Source of the DNA: Phaseolus vulgaris
Lineage: Eukaryota; Streptophyta; Magnoliopsida; Fabales; Fabaceae
Direction: 5' to 3'
Assembly: GCF_000499845.2 (NCBI RefSeq)
Contig: NC_023751.2
Location: 29,793,475 to 29,857,474, forward strand
DNA: 64,000 nucleotides
The notes below the pieces were generated by a model. The model searched no databases and was not told the DNA's origin. It saw only the letters and a list, made by a program, of their open reading frames with translations. This document shows positions 18,311 through 31,609 of this stretch, in pieces. The position numbers were made by a program, and so were the translations under genes. Numbering within the stretch: position 1 is the stretch's first letter; every line of letters starts with the position of its first letter.

Positions 18311-18711
18311 TATTATAGAGGGATAGTTTTAGAAATAAAAAATTTATGGAGTAGTGAGAAGAATATATAAAGGTGGAAGGAAGAAATCGTCTATGTCATT
18401 CATGCATTGTGTCATTCTTTAGCTTTTAAGTGCTTAGCTAAGATGGTTTTCTAAACAACATAGAAAGAGAGAACTATACTTGTAAATTTTTTATTACACA
18501 AGTTTATCTACTTTTGATCATCAATAAAAACACTTTTAAGAGCATTTGTGAACGTGTTTGAAAAATCCTTAAGTGACTTTATTTCAACATCTAATAGGCA
18601 TATTAAAAGAGAAGTTTACCAAGTAGATTTAAGCTCTACTGAAACCCATTTCTAGAGCTAATAATTTATTTTATTAGGTAAATTCACCAACTCTCCTGTT
18701 TAATTATATAC

Positions 18712-18715
<4 letters not shown>

Positions 18716-18753
<38 letters not shown>
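18716..18753. repeat. (AT)n microsatellite
   Basis: About 38 bp of uninterrupted alternating A and T. Confidence 0.95.
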
Positions 18754-18757
<4 letters not shown>

Positions 18758-19661
18758 CCACATAATTCTCATTCATTGCAAATGACATGGAATTATTACA
18801 AATTCCACATATTCCTTTTTGAGCTAATTTTTCAATTTATCATGTCATAAGCAACCACAATCACATCCAAAACATCACAAAACATATCTTTAATGTCTTA
18901 AAATTCATATGCAAATATACACACAAATTCCCTAACAGTAAACAAATTTTCACAAACTACATAAACAACATAAATGTTATGAATTCAACATTTCCAAAAA
19001 AATTCAATTAATGAAAACTCAAGTAATTCAATATCATCACAACAATTCATTTCAAATAATATGTTGAAGGTGAAACGCCTTCAAACTAAACCAAATATAC
19101 AATTCAAGATGTAAAAATAAGTCACCCACATTGTAGTTAAGTTTCATACTTTCTTTTTGACAACTACCTTATGGTTGCAACATTCATATATAGTGCTAAA
19201 AAAAGTTAAACCACACTTAAAGTTCCAATAAACCAAAATACTTATGGAAAAGGTAATTCCATAATGCAAAAGTTATTTCCCGAAATTCTTTTTCTGGAAG
19301 TCATTATTCCTATTCTAGAACTACCTTTCCAAAATGGATTTCACATTTTCCAATATAACTTTGGATTTTCAATTTTAGAATGCACTAAAATACCTTAAGG
19401 ATTGCTTATGGAAGACAATTTTCAAAAATCTATCTCTCGTCATTTAACATCAAAATCCATATTTAATCACTACTTTTTACTTGAATCAGCTAATTCAAGC
19501 TTCTAACCCCATGACCTTCACCGTATCTCGTCGGAGCTAAACTTTACCTCCACCACCACCATCACTGGAAACCACCAATAGCCAACACCTGCACATATGC
19601 ACTCCCTCCTTTCAAATAAAACATGCAAGGGAAATTATGACATTTCAAAAGATTACAAAAA

Positions 19662-19934
19662 TGTTGGGTATGAAGTCAGGACTAATTGGGTTGGGCTGAG
19701 TAGACACCATGTTTTAGTGAGTGGGCTTAATCATTGTGTCCCTTTATTATCTCTATTTAAAGATATTATTGTACTTGTAATTGGGGTGCAACAGGATATA
19801 ATGTAAACCTAATAGTTGTCTGTGTGGATGTAGGTTGCAGTTGGCGACCGAACCACGTTAAATCTTGTGTTGTTTATTTTTCTGTAGTTGATTTGTGATT
19901 GTGTGTATTGCTTCCGCGTGCGTTTTTCTCATCA
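19662..19934 (+). repeat. 5' LTR of non-autonomous Copia copy 2
   Basis: 273 bp, TG...CA, followed by the Met-tRNA primer-binding site at 19937-19948. Confidence 0.92.
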
Positions 19935-20365
19935 AGTGGTATCAGAGCTTTGGTTCGTTTACTCACTAGAGATCCGATTAGCATAAATTAATCAACGAGA
20001 CGTGAAAATTGCGGTTGGAGTCACGTCCCAAAGTTAGGGTTTCACAGAGGCGACAGTAGTGTTCCAAAGCTAGGTTTTCGCAGAGGCGGCAGCAACATCC
20101 CAAAGCTAGGGTTTCGCAGGGGTTGTAGCAAGGTCCCAAGGCTTAGGGTTTCACAGCGGTGCAAGGAGAGGCTCCCAGATCTGCTTCACAACAGCGGTGA
20201 CCAGCGATGGTGGTGGTGCGAAGCGCCAATGCAGTGGGGACTGCGACCAGGTCTGTTGGTGAGTGATTTTGGGTGGTGCAATTTTTGTGGTCTTGATTTT
20301 ATAAAAAAAAAGGATTGCCAAGATCTGAAATTAGTTGTACCGAGTATCTCGTCTAGTCATTTGAG

Positions 20366-21711
20366 ATGGCAGAAGAAGGGAAGTTCTGAATTGAAAATTC
20401 GATGGTACAAATTTCAATTGGTGGAAAATGCAAATTGAGGATTTGCGAGTTCAGTTACTGAGCACATCAATAAAACGAATTCAATCTTAGCCAGACTTAT
20501 GTCAGTGGGCATTAAGTTCGATGATGAAGTTCAAGCTTTACTACTGTTATTATCTTTGCCTGACAGTTGGTCCGAAATGGTTACAGTAGTTACAGTTTAG
20601 CGGGATCCGATGGATTCACTTTTGAGAAAATTCGTGATCTCATTCTTGGCGAGGATGTCAGAAGAAGGAGTTTTGGGGAATCTAGTGAATCGCTATATGT
20701 CATTAGAGGTAAGAAAAATATCAGAGATAGTGGGAGCAAGAACAAAAGAAGGAGTCAGTCAAAGACTCGGGATTGCTCAAGTGTAACATGTTGGAACTGT
20801 AAGGACGTGGGGCATTTCAGGAATCAATGCCCAAATGATAAATAAGTCAACATTGCAGAAGACTTCGCGGACGAGGACATTTTAGTCTGTTGCGCGGATA
20901 GCAGTGTGGATTCCTGGGTCATGGATTCTGAAGCATTGCAGAATCTAGTTATTGGAGACTTTGGAAAGGTAAGACTAGCAGACAGCATAACTCTTGATGT
21001 TACGGGCATGGGTGACATAGTGTTGAAGACACCAGTTGGTTTTTGGACTTTGAAGGATGTCAGAGTTGTTCCAAGCTTGACGAAAAGTTTAATTTTTGTT
21101 AGGCAGTTGGACAAACAGGGACATGAAGTGAAGTTCGGAAATTAGCAGTGGAAGGTCGTCAAGGGAAATCTTGTCATGGCCTGCGGAAGAAAGAGAGGTT
21201 CGTTGTATATAGTCGGATTACCGTGTCTGAGGGAGTGACCATCCCAGTTCAGAAGATAAACAAAGTCCGGTTCATAGAATCTCGTGGGCAGAAGAGAGTT
21301 GTCTTTACAAGAGAGAAACCCAGAGCCACAGGTCAGATTCAGGATGAACGAGCATGGAAAGGTTCAGGTAAACCAATCAGAGGTACTTGTGGCAGTGGGA
21401 GCACGGGTTGTGCTTCAGCTGAGGTTCCTAGACGACAGTGGGTTAGGAGAACCAGTATTCCAGCGGTTGAAACTTCTCCAGAAAATTTCTTGTTGAATAT
21501 GGAAAGTGTTTGTTCTCAGGTTGTTCCAGGATCTGGCAGTTCCTGTAAGTGGGAGTCAGTAGGAACAGAGAACGGGAATATGGAGAGTGTTTGTTCTCAG
21601 GTTGTTCTAGGATCCGCCAGTTCCTGTAAGTGGGAGTCGGTAGGAACAGAGAACGGGTCAGTGACTGACGTGTTGAAACTCAGGGGAGTTTTAACGAAGT
21701 CTTCAAAATGA
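20366..21711 (+). pseudogene. Copia gag/protease relic, copy 2
   Basis: The ATG at 20366 soon meets a stop. A deletion of ~260 bp relative to copy 1 removes the middle of gag. Open stretches 20567-20845 (zinc knuckle CWNCKDVGHFRNQC), 20906-21145 (damaged protease, MDSEALQNLV) and 21148-21711 carry the remaining coding. The last stretch contains two 27-residue repeats (MESVCSQVV, then SSCKWESVGTENG). Confidence 0.82.
21496..21657 (+). repeat. 81-bp in-frame tandem duplication in copy 2
   Basis: The unit starting AATATGG at 21496 recurs at 21577. It encodes a 27-residue repeat without breaking the frame. Confidence 0.85.
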
Positions 21712-21773
21712 TTAAGAAGACTAGTGGCAACTAGAGGTGGAACATTGATTTCCGTCGACAGATTACAGAAGTA

Positions 21774-21975
21774 CTTGTACACAGTTGAAGCGCAGGTGAA
21801 CATTGTTCCGTGACTTCAAGTGGGAGATTGTTGGGTATGAAGTCATGGCCAATTGGGTTGGGCTGACAAGACACCATGTACACAGTTGAAGCGCAGGTGA
21901 ACATTGTTCCGTGACTTCAAGTGGGAGATTGTTGGGTATGAAGTCAGGACCAATTGGGTTGGGCTGAGTAGACAC
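21774..21975 (+). repeat. 101-bp tandem duplication of PPT plus LTR head, copy 2
   Basis: TGTACACAGTTGAAGCGCAGG through the polypurine tract and LTR head occurs twice; LTR heads are at 21829 and 21930. The arrangement matches copy 1 at 8862-9061. Confidence 0.88.
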
Positions 21976-22212
21976 CATGTTTTAGTGAGTGGGCTTAATC
22001 ATTATGTCCCTTTATTATCTCTATTTATCTCTATTTAAAGATATCATTGTACTTGCAATTGGGGTGCAACAGGATATAATGTAAACCTAATAGTTGCCTG
22101 TGTGGATGTAGGTTGCAGTTGGTGACCGAACCACGTTAAATCTTGTGTTGTTTATTTTTCTGTAATTGATTTGTAATTGTGTATATTGCTTCCACGTGCG
22201 TTTTTCTCGTCA
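21930..22212 (+). repeat. 3' LTR of non-autonomous Copia copy 2
   Basis: 283 bp, starting TGTTGGGTATGAAGTCAGG. It contains the doubled TCTCTATTTA unit also seen in the 5' LTR of copy 1. Confidence 0.92.
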
Positions 22213-22217
22213 AAATA

Positions 22218-25200
22218 TGGTACCGTGCATGTCACAAATGATACAAAAGTCAAGGACTTAGCTTTGGAAAAGATTAGGGTAATGTTAACTTATGGTTAAG
22301 TTCCAATTAAAATTAATTAATTACACTAATATTATTTACAATAAGAAAATATTTGAAAACTAAATTCTAATTCTTGATTAAAACATGTTTTGATAAATAT
22401 ATTAATTTCACACTTTAGAACATTTAAATCACAACTCAAAATATATAATTAAACAAAAAATTTCAAGAAAGCAAATTAATTTATACATGTAAATAGATTG
22501 ATTAAATTCACGCTCAAAATTAGGTAATAAACTATATACATTACAAACTTAGTGATGATAAATCATATAAATAATTTGCATTGAAATTTTTGGATGTTAT
22601 AGTTATCATAAGATATACTGACATAAGAGTTATACAAGATGCCGTTAGTTACATTGATGAAAAATTACCTTATGGACATATTTCCTTACATGAAGAATAA
22701 ATGGATAATTGTTGATGTTTTGTAGGTGCCTCATGTACGTAAACATTGTAGATATAACCATCAACAAGGTTTATAAATAAGGAAGTTTATGTACAATTCT
22801 AGGGGTGAAAAATTAGATATAAACACTTGAATTATGTATTGCTAATAGGTATGTCTAATGAGGTGTGTTTTGTTGTTCTCTATTCACCAACTTCATTTAT
22901 TCACCAGATTATGCATATTTAATATACATAGTTTATTTAACCTTTGTGTCCTTTTCCTTATTGCTTTGAATTTTTTTAACCACTTTTATTTATTTGACAC
23001 CTTCTCTTGTTTATAATTTTGAAAAAGGAAGTAATGTACAAAAAACTACTCCTCCTTATCCCATTTATCTCATTCGAAGATAAAGAAGAAGTATATTTTT
23101 TTTTATGAAGTCACTTCTGGTTTTCCCAAATGCTCTTTAACAATCACTTTTGATTATAACAAAATATTTGTCTGCATGATTACAAGGATACTTTTGATAC
23201 CAATTGATGTAACAATTTGACTCTAAACCACAGGTTCAATAGAGCCCAAGACTCAAGACCGTTATGAATGTTTATTTGTGTATTTTGAAATTAGGATTTA
23301 TCAAACACGATTTTCACTCAATATGAACTATCAAAACTCAAACTCATTCGATCAAAATAAAATTTAATAAGTTATAATTGAATTATAAATATTTTGATTT
23401 TGTTAGAATGTAACAACAAGTGAATCCATGCCTTAGAAACCAAAAGCAACCAATTATGTCGGTAGAAATTATTAAAAATCTATAAAACGTTATTGGAATG
23501 CTTTATCCCTTGAAGGAAGAGTGGATGAACAAGTAAAAAAAAATCAAGAACAATAAAATACAAAAGGTGGAAGAGGATAGAAGAATACACTACTTCATTA
23601 AGAGAAAGATAAGTGCAAACAAAAAAATCACCACTTAAATTTAGAAAATCTAAGATAAGATTCATGAAAAGATGTACATACATTTAGATAACTCACACAA
23701 TAGAGAAAAAGCTCTTCAAACTTCTATTTTTATTTCAGGAGTTATTATACAAATAAGAGGATACATGTTTATAAACACTAGCTATGAAATAGAAAGAGTT
23801 AAAGACTTGTTTGGTTGTTGCATACACATTTCTAAACAAGACCTTTGCATGGAATATGAAAAGTCTATGAATTTTTTTGTAGGTACACCTACCTTCCAAA
23901 CAAGGGCATTTTTTAAAGACCATCCTTGCAAACTAACAAGTGCAATAAAATAAAATTCTGTTTTAAAGAAAGAGAATAATTTTTTTACATTTTTATTTAC
24001 AAATAGATTTGAAGAAATAGATAGAGAATCTTTTTAATATTCTCTTCTAATTTTTCATGCATTCCTTTTGTGAGTGTTTCTCTACTGTCTTGATATTGTC
24101 TTTTAAGTTCTTTATTTCTTCTCTATTTTTCTCTTATGGTAACTTCTCCAATGTATTTATGTCTTTTAAGAAAATGGTATTGATTTGTGTAATATTTAAA
24201 GATAAAATCTCTTTATGCTTATATAATAATCACTTAATCTCTTGCACATCTATTACTTTAAACGGGGTGTGAGACTTCATTACGCCTAAAATTAACATTT
24301 TAACTTAAATTAGCCTTATTCTAATATCCAAACAAAATAAATTAAGTTATCTTCCTTTGCGAAAGTTAACTTTTTTTTTATATAAGAGACTTTCTTCTAT
24401 ATTATTTATATTTTTATATTCTTTATCTTATATTCTTAAGGAATATTTTCCAATTTCTTTTTTTATTAAAGACTCTAGTTTCATAATTATATCACTTCTT
24501 AATAGTCTAATCCTCTTTAGTTTAAGGTTTTTCAAGATGATTCTAATAATATAATTAATCTCTTTTGTCTATCATTAGTAGAGGACTGAACTTTTCTCAT
24601 ATTATTTTTCAAGATTAGGTCTTCTAATCTTTAAAGAATTTTTTTCTAAAACTTTTTTATTTTTTAAATTCGAAGGTTTTTTTTTTCTTTTTCTTTCTTT
24701 TCAAAATTTAAACTGAGATTTTTAAAGTTCTCTTTTAAATGGTTAGACTCATTATTTAATATTTTTTTAGTGATGTCTAGCAAATGTTCTTTACAGTGAG
24801 TGTCATTTAATCAAACAAACGGGTGTCTTAAATATTAGGTCTCTTTCGACAAAAAAAAATTATCTCTTTCATTTTCAATAAATTTGAAATAAAAAATATG
24901 ATTTTCTAAATTGATTAATATTTAAAAAAATAAAATTTAAATAGAAACAACTTAATTATTAATAGGATGATTTTGAATCAAGTAATTCAATTACATGCAA
25001 ACACCCCATTTGTTTAAAAAGATACATCAATTTATCTGAAATTAACACATAATTCTTCACTAAAAGGGTTAAATACGTTTATACAATGATGAAACATACA
25101 TCAACTAAACAGCTTACAACAATTATAGAAACAAATATAATAATTTTTTTTTTCAAATAGATTTGTAAATTACATATCAAATGTATGAACCAATTGATTT

Positions 25201-25960
25201 GTTTCGTTCACCTTAAATAAATTTAAGTTAAATCTGAATAAACTAATTATTTTAATTTTAGTTTTCGGAACAATCAGATTGATTCCAACTAATTAAAATA
25301 AACCTAATGGCAGTCCTGTTTATTTAGTCCCACAATTTTAGGCCAATTTGCTGGGCTTATTTTTAAAAGGTTTTTTTTTAATAAAGTGAACAATTTTTTA
25401 TTTCTTTGTACTTATCAAATATACTTAATTTAAAATTATATAATACTTTGCCTTTTTAAATAAGCAAATTCTACCTGCTTCTAAATATAGTGATTTAAAA
25501 ATATACTAATCACTGAAATACTTATTTTATGTTTAGAGAATCTGCCCTAGGGTAAACAAGCTATTAATCCTTCGGTTCAAAGTCCCAGCTGAAACAAATC
25601 ATTCGTTTTAATGTTCAATCAATTTTCCACTATCCGTTTGGGCAAAATAATCACAAAACTAAGGTAAAGAATTTGTAAAGCCAGAAACTCTAGAGAATGG
25701 TGAATAATGAGACACTCCTATTTTGTATTTACAGACTGAGATTGGCAGTACGATAGTATGAGCTGAAGCTTAACTGTATTCCATGGAAAGAGACGAATAG
25801 CATCCATAAATAATAGCTGATTCAAGGGGCAACACATGATTTTACTTACAAGTAGACAACTGTGCATAACACCCAGAAATAGAACTTTTAAAAACAAATA
25901 CAGAGCTAATACATCTACTTGACAATTTTTTACATGGGCACTACTTGGATTCTTCATTAA
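22218..25960. other. AT-rich intergenic region
   Basis: No conserved coding or RNA gene recognised. Near 23198-23215 the complement reads like a degenerate primer-binding site (TTGGTATCAAAAG), perhaps an old LTR element on the minus strand. The rightmost part, from about 25700, may be 3' UTR of the minus-strand gene ending at 26107. Confidence 0.5.
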
Positions 25961-26106
25961 AACAACTTTTCCAAATCCAAGTGGTTCCCAGGGTAGAAAT
26001 TAAACCTGCACTGTCTACAACAAAGACACGACATACTCCCTATGCAGCTAATCACTGCTAGGTAGCTCCGTACTTGCCAATTTTGAAAGTCCGAATAAGA
26101 GAACAA

Positions 26107-29006
26107 CTAACTGGCATGACTGTCGCCATCCTCTTCTGATATGTTAAACAAGAACTTTGGAAGAGATGTGATTCTAGGAAGGTGGAGAAGCAAATCACTA
26201 AACGAGTCTTTCCTAGACATGCCTAGTGCTTGCTTGCCACCAGAAACATCCCTTAATTCCTCCTCGGCAGGTTTGACATCTTTTCCTTCATCAGGTCCTT
26301 CAACAGTACTATCTTCAGCAAAATGAGAATTCTGCACTGTTACAGGGTCTTTCTGCAGAAGACAGCAGAGAGAATTAACCCTTGACATGAGTGATTTTTC
26401 ATCAGAAGTTGCTGCAGCCTGATTATCATTAAGAAGATGTTGTGCAATATCTTCCAGGATCTCCTTATACTCTGTTCCTCCATCAGAGAACGGTGGATTC
26501 CCAGAGGTTATTTGCTCTGACAGACAAAGTTCAATTTGACCAATAAAATCACTAACAGACATAGAAGGTCGCAGTCCAGGAAGGTTTATCTGATCCCTAC
26601 TTCTTGGGCCCTTGGAATCAGTTTCGGAGCTTGTACTCCCTTCAATTGAACTACAGTCCATGACTTGTACGCAAAATGGAAACAATTAAAACAATTAAGC
26701 CAAAGAGCACCAGAAAAATCATGAGATTGACAAATACATTAATTAATATCTAAAAATGAAAAAACATGGACTGCCAAATAAACAACAGAAATGACTAATC
26801 AATCAAATTCAACTATAGAGACAGAATTCATGTTCAGGAAATTCTCATCATATTCGATTGGAATACTAGGGAGAGACAGAAATGGAAAACCAATGCCGAA
26901 TATTCCGGGATGCACCCCAATGTGAACAGCACATTAGTAACCTTTGTATGGAAGTGTGCCCTTTCATCTTTATTAAAACATCTGTTTTCTTTTTATTTTT
27001 ACTTTTTTGGGGGAAAGTGGGTGGGTCTGAAACAGAAGGCAGAGTGAGCTTAGTTCTTATATTAATACCTGAACTGGGTGAGGATGCATCTTGCGGGAGA
27101 CTATCCATCGTGATTCCAGGTGGATCATTGTGTTCAATCTTAAATGATGATGACATGGATGCCACAGGTGATCCACTGTCTTGAAAACAAGATGTGGAGG
27201 ATCCTTTACCACTGACTTGATTCTGATCAAGATCTTTTGAATTGTCCGGGTCCTCAAAAGCAGCAGGTTGTTGGTCAAAATGTGGTGACTCCAAAATTAT
27301 CTCTGGCTGTTGACTTAAGAAATTAAGGCGCATGTCACACTGGATAAGTTTTTCAAAATGTTTCGTCAACAGCCCTTGTGGACATTGCAAAAAGTGCAGC
27401 CTACAAAAACCACAATATCATATTTTCAGACATCATAAGATCCTAAAAACATTAAAACTTCACCGAGAATTAAATTTCTGCCAAACTTAACATCATTCCC
27501 TGCTCCAAAAAATAAATCAAGTTAAAAGATTAAAAATGCTCCAAAATATACATAATGAGTACTCTGGATTCAACAAAATACAAAACAGGCACTTGACCTC
27601 ACTTGCTCAATTACTTGAGTACACTTCACACTATAATGTAATGCCTTCTCAAATTTCCCAGCAGCAAATGTTAAGAATATATTTATTGAAATGCTATATG
27701 TTTCATCACAATTTATGATAAATGAATAAAACCATCAAGCTTTTCAAAGGCCAAAAGCTGAACCCACATCCACATATCAGAAGAAAACAGTGAAAGAATA
27801 TACCTATGTTTGCTAGACTGTCCATCAGTAAAATCCGCCGTAGCCTGCCATAGTGTATGCTTTCTAGGCTGAGGATTAGTTTCCCGGAAGTAAAGAGGCT
27901 GTCTAGCAAGCTGAGAAACAAATTAAAACACCATACACTTAACTCTAGTCCATACATATAGACATATGCTTCATAAAGAACTATTCGAGCAGCTAAAAGA
28001 AATAAATTACCACAACAGTCAATGTACTAGGCCCATCATCAGGACAATGTGCCTTAAGTGCAGCGATATCTGACCATTGAATTTCTATTTTACTCTTTAG
28101 ACCACCTTCAAGAACTTCCCAGACAAGTTTATGTTTAGCAAAGTAACACTTTGCCACCAAGTCACCTTCATATCTCGATTTATACTGCCAAAAAATAGAA
28201 CCTTCAGCCAGTCAAAGTCGATCAACAAAAATCCAGTTCCTAAACATAACAGCGACACAACGAATCTCAAACATACCTCCCACGAACCAATCCTCAGAAG
28301 CAAAGCCGGAAAATTTGAAGCTTTAAGCTTGTCAGCAGCTGCAGAAGCAGCAGAAGCAGCAGCAGTAGCAGCCCTGCTCTCCCTTTTGACTCCAGGGCTT
28401 AAATTTTCGTCTTGCTGCACAGTTCCCTGAGAAAGCTTCATCTGAATCAAATCCAACAGAGAAGGGCTCTTTCTCAGGCGCAAACCCAAAGGGCTCGGCT
28501 CGTCGAGAATATTTAGATTGGAAGGAGAACTGACAGAAGCATCGCTGGAAGCACTCCATTGCTACATGATTGGTCAGACAAACAACACAAAATTTCAACC
28601 TCTCCATGTAAACATAACAAAGCGCTTGATCTCTGATTTGAGGAAAATTACAGTTAGGCAATTCAGATGACATGTAAATTAATGCAGCTTCTGAGTCTCG
28701 CGAATAGCAATTGGCAGCACAAAAGAGGGATTTTAACACGAGAGAACAAACAAACAAACAAATAAAAAAATCTTTTGAAAGCAAGTTAGATCACTAAAAA
28801 CGCGATCTAGCGATTGAAAGGGTGATAGATAGTTAGATAAATAGGTTAGAAAATACCTGAGACGAGGGTTTGTGACGCTTGTTGAAGGGGCCATGCTCTT
28901 CTTCCAGTGGGTCCTCCACGATCTCCAACTTCACATGGTTCTTGTTCTTCCCATCACCACACGAAATCGATTCGGGCTTCCCAGAATTCTTCATGAGCTG
29001 AACCAT
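26107..29006 (-). CDS. Plant-specific nuclear-type protein, possibly TRF-like family, 6 exons
   Basis: Exons in transcript order: 29006-28857, 28561-28277, 28184-28011, 27910-27804, 27400-27069, 26663-26107. All junctions are GT-AG and phases agree, giving 1605 nt and 534 aa. The N-terminus is charged (GPFNKRHKPSSQ), followed by a Leu-rich stretch (SPLGLRLRKSPSLLDLIQMK), an Ala-rich tract near residues 108-122, then a conserved-looking core spanning exons 2-5: IEIQWSDIAALKAHCPDDG, LARQPLYFRETNPQPRKHTL and FLQCPQGLLTKHFEKLIQCD. The C-terminal half is Ser- and acid-rich, ending with SFSDLLLHLPRITSLPKFL. I recall this core from plant genes annotated as uncharacterised or TRF-like, but that link is from memory and unsure. 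Function unknown. No internal stops. Confidence 0.85.
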
Positions 29007-31600
29007 TAACACTACTGAATTGAAATCGAAGACGGAGAAGAAGGTGTTGGAGATGCCGGAAACCCTAATTGCAAAGGAAGAGTAGCGATGGGCTGGGCTG
29101 GGCTTCCCCTTCCAAATGCTTGTTCGTTGAGGAAGAAAATGGTGTCTATATCCACGTAATATTTATTTCCTTTTCTATTTAAATTAGTTTTACAAAACAT
29201 AAATTTTTTAAATATATGAATCATCATATTATAATTAAAATTTATATGTATTTTTAAATATAGAAAAATATTACAAATCTATAATACATTACTAATAACT
29301 AATATTGTGATGTAAAAAATTAGACATTGATAATTTAATTAGTTTTTTAAAATATTAAAATTTAATTTATATATAAACAAAAAAAATATATATCGAGAAA
29401 ATTTCTAAAAATATTATTTTTGAAGAAAAATATTCATATTTTGGTTAAGGAATAATTTTTTAAAATGATCATTTAATATTTATTATGTTTTAAAATTAAT
29501 AACATTATATAAGAATTAATCATGCTATAAAAATATTAAATGACAATTATTGTTAAACTATAAATTTTAATTCATTGATCATTAATAATTAATGAATTTT
29601 ATAAAAACATTGTGACTTGAATTTAATATATTATGCTTCTTAGATAATTCAATTAATGCTTATTATTATTTTTTTCATTGAAAAAGGTTAACTTTTACTT
29701 TTGGATAAGGATTCTCACTCCTACAAAAGATACCATGTATATGATAGGGAAGATATTGATATTGAGTATTATATGAGAATTTCTATTTCTATTTATTTAG
29801 TGAAATGAATATTGTTGGCTATAATAAAAGGTGAGTTGAATATTAAGATAGATATTTAGATTGGGTGGAGATTAATTATATATTTGATTTTTGATTTTGT
29901 AAAAAAAAAAGATTGTTCAATTTTTTAATGAAATTAATGTATTTTATGTTATTGTTGAACTTATATGTAACTTAGGGACTGTAATTTTTTGTACATTTGA
30001 CTGATGAATAAATCTTAATTTTCTCTTAGAAATTTAATACAACAACTAATGTAGTATTAATTGATTTATTTTAAATGGTAGTTGAAGTGTTTTGAAATAT
30101 TCATTTTTTTTTATTTCAATAGTGTAATACATCAAGTATCAACTTAAATTTTAAAGAATTTTTTATTTACAAGTATTTTATTTTTGTTTCAATGAATTTG
30201 TTTGACAGTTTTGTCTTTGTTGTTATATTTGATTTTTTACTGTAACAAAAGACTTTGTACAAATTTTTTTGACAAAATTAATGCATTTTAAATTGTTGGT
30301 ATGTATGTACCCTACAAATTGTAATTGCTGTACATTTGATTGATAAATGAATTTTAATTTTTTTTCTTGGAAATTTAATACAACCATTAATGTGGTATTA
30401 ATTGCTTTATTGAATATTGAATGGTAGTCGAATAGTTTTGAAATATTAATTATTTTTTATTTTATTAATGTAATGCATTAAGTATTATCTTATATTTTCA
30501 TAAATTTTTTATTTACAATTATTTCATTTTGTTTTGAGGTATATACGAAGTTTTGTTAGATTTAATCTAGCTACTTCATGTCATGTATTTAGATTAATGT
30601 GAAATATTATCAAATTTTTATGAACATAAGATTTTTTTTTTAATATGTATTAATTGAGTACAAAAACATATTTTTTTAAATGAGATCACATAACACCTTT
30701 TATAAAAAAAAAAGTGAGATATATATGTATGATAAAATTATGCTTAGTGAATTCAAATTCGCTAAGTAAAATTTTTCAGATTCGGAAAAATATCATCATT
30801 TACCTTAGGACTTTGAACATTACTTTGTACACTTTAAGTCATTTTTCATTTTTTACATTTTACTTGATTCCTAGAATTCTATTTTCTCTCTACTTTCTTG
30901 CTCTTTAAAAAGAAATTCAAAAGCATTTTTACTTTATGTAATTTACAAAGTTTAAGCACTCTTAATTCAATTAATCCACTTCATCTTTCAATTGGTTCAT
31001 TCTTCTCTACTTTCTCTTTACTTTCCAATAATGCAATAACTTTATGCACTTTATTGCTTTTGCATTAGCTTTCTTATTTTCTAGTTTGATTCTGAGTTCC
31101 TTAGCTGAGATTTGGTTTTCTACTATTCTAATTGTAATTATTTCAATGTTGTTGATATGTAATTGGATTTGTTTGACCAAGAGTTTTTTTTTTAATTTCT
31201 ATCATGAATTGAAATGATACAAATTTAATGTAAAAGAAAATCTCTTCTTTTCTTTGCTTTGGTGTATCTAAAATCTTGGTCCACCAATTAACAACTTTTT
31301 ATAAGGTTAGTATTTTTATTTTTCCCTTTTAGCATAATTATATTAAATTTATATTTTGTATATTTGAAATATTATTTTCATATAAACAAATTTAAATTTT
31401 CCATAATTTTTTTACTTACATGAGGGAAGTAAAGTTGATTTTACAAAGTAAGTTACACATTAAATTAATAATTAAAATTATTACCTATAATTTATTGTAA
31501 AAATAGGGTGTTACAAGTGTTTTGCCTTTTAGGAATTTTGCTTTTGAAGGTTTTAAAAAGATAAGGTTACATTTCTTGTTTTTCTTTCTTTAGGTTTCCA
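29007..31600. other. AT-rich intergenic region
   Basis: The left edge holds the promoter and 5' UTR of the minus-strand gene starting at 29006. The rest is very AT-rich and includes an imperfect duplication at 29893-30540. No coding is recognised. Confidence 0.55.
29893..30540. repeat. Imperfect ~343-bp tandem duplication
   Basis: The phrases AAATTAATG.ATTTTA, TGTACATTTGA.TGAT and GAAATTTAATACAAC recur in the same order about 343 bp apart (e.g. 29931 and 30274). The copies are well diverged. Confidence 0.7.
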
Positions 31601-31609
31601 CGTAGAGTT

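Larger units (their letters stand above)
17270..19661. other. Spacer with short palindromic motifs and an AT microsatellite
   Basis: AT-rich. About 18110-18310 holds several copies of a palindromic motif related to GGATTATGTAATCCGG in both orientations. An (AT)n tract follows near 18716. No credible gene is seen; short open frames lack family features. Confidence 0.55.
19662..22212 (+). mobile_element. Non-autonomous Copia element, copy 2
   Basis: Same family as 6556-9286. LTRs are 19662-19934 (273 bp) and 21930-22212 (283 bp); the 5' LTR ends CTCATCA and the 3' LTR ends CTCGTCA. The primer-binding site TGGTATCAGAGC is at 19937-19948, and the polypurine tract CAAGTGGGAGAT precedes the 3' LTR. 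Flanks AAAAA (19657-19661) and AAATA (22213-22217) look like a target duplication with one change. Compared with copy 1, about 260 bp of gag is deleted near 20443. Only gag zinc-knuckle and protease remnants remain. Confidence 0.9.

Noticed and set aside
23198..23215. Complement of a primer-binding site (TTGGTATCAAAAG-like)
   Set aside because: No LTR pair, purine tract or coding could be found around it, so it is not listed as an element.
25070..25090. GGGTTAAATACGTTTA, resembling an end of the MITE family
   Set aside because: No matching inverted end nearby.
28332..28784. 150-aa ORF on the minus strand
   Set aside because: It is a shifted frame over exon 2 of the 26107-29006 gene; its Cys-rich tail comes from the alanine-codon repeat read out of frame.
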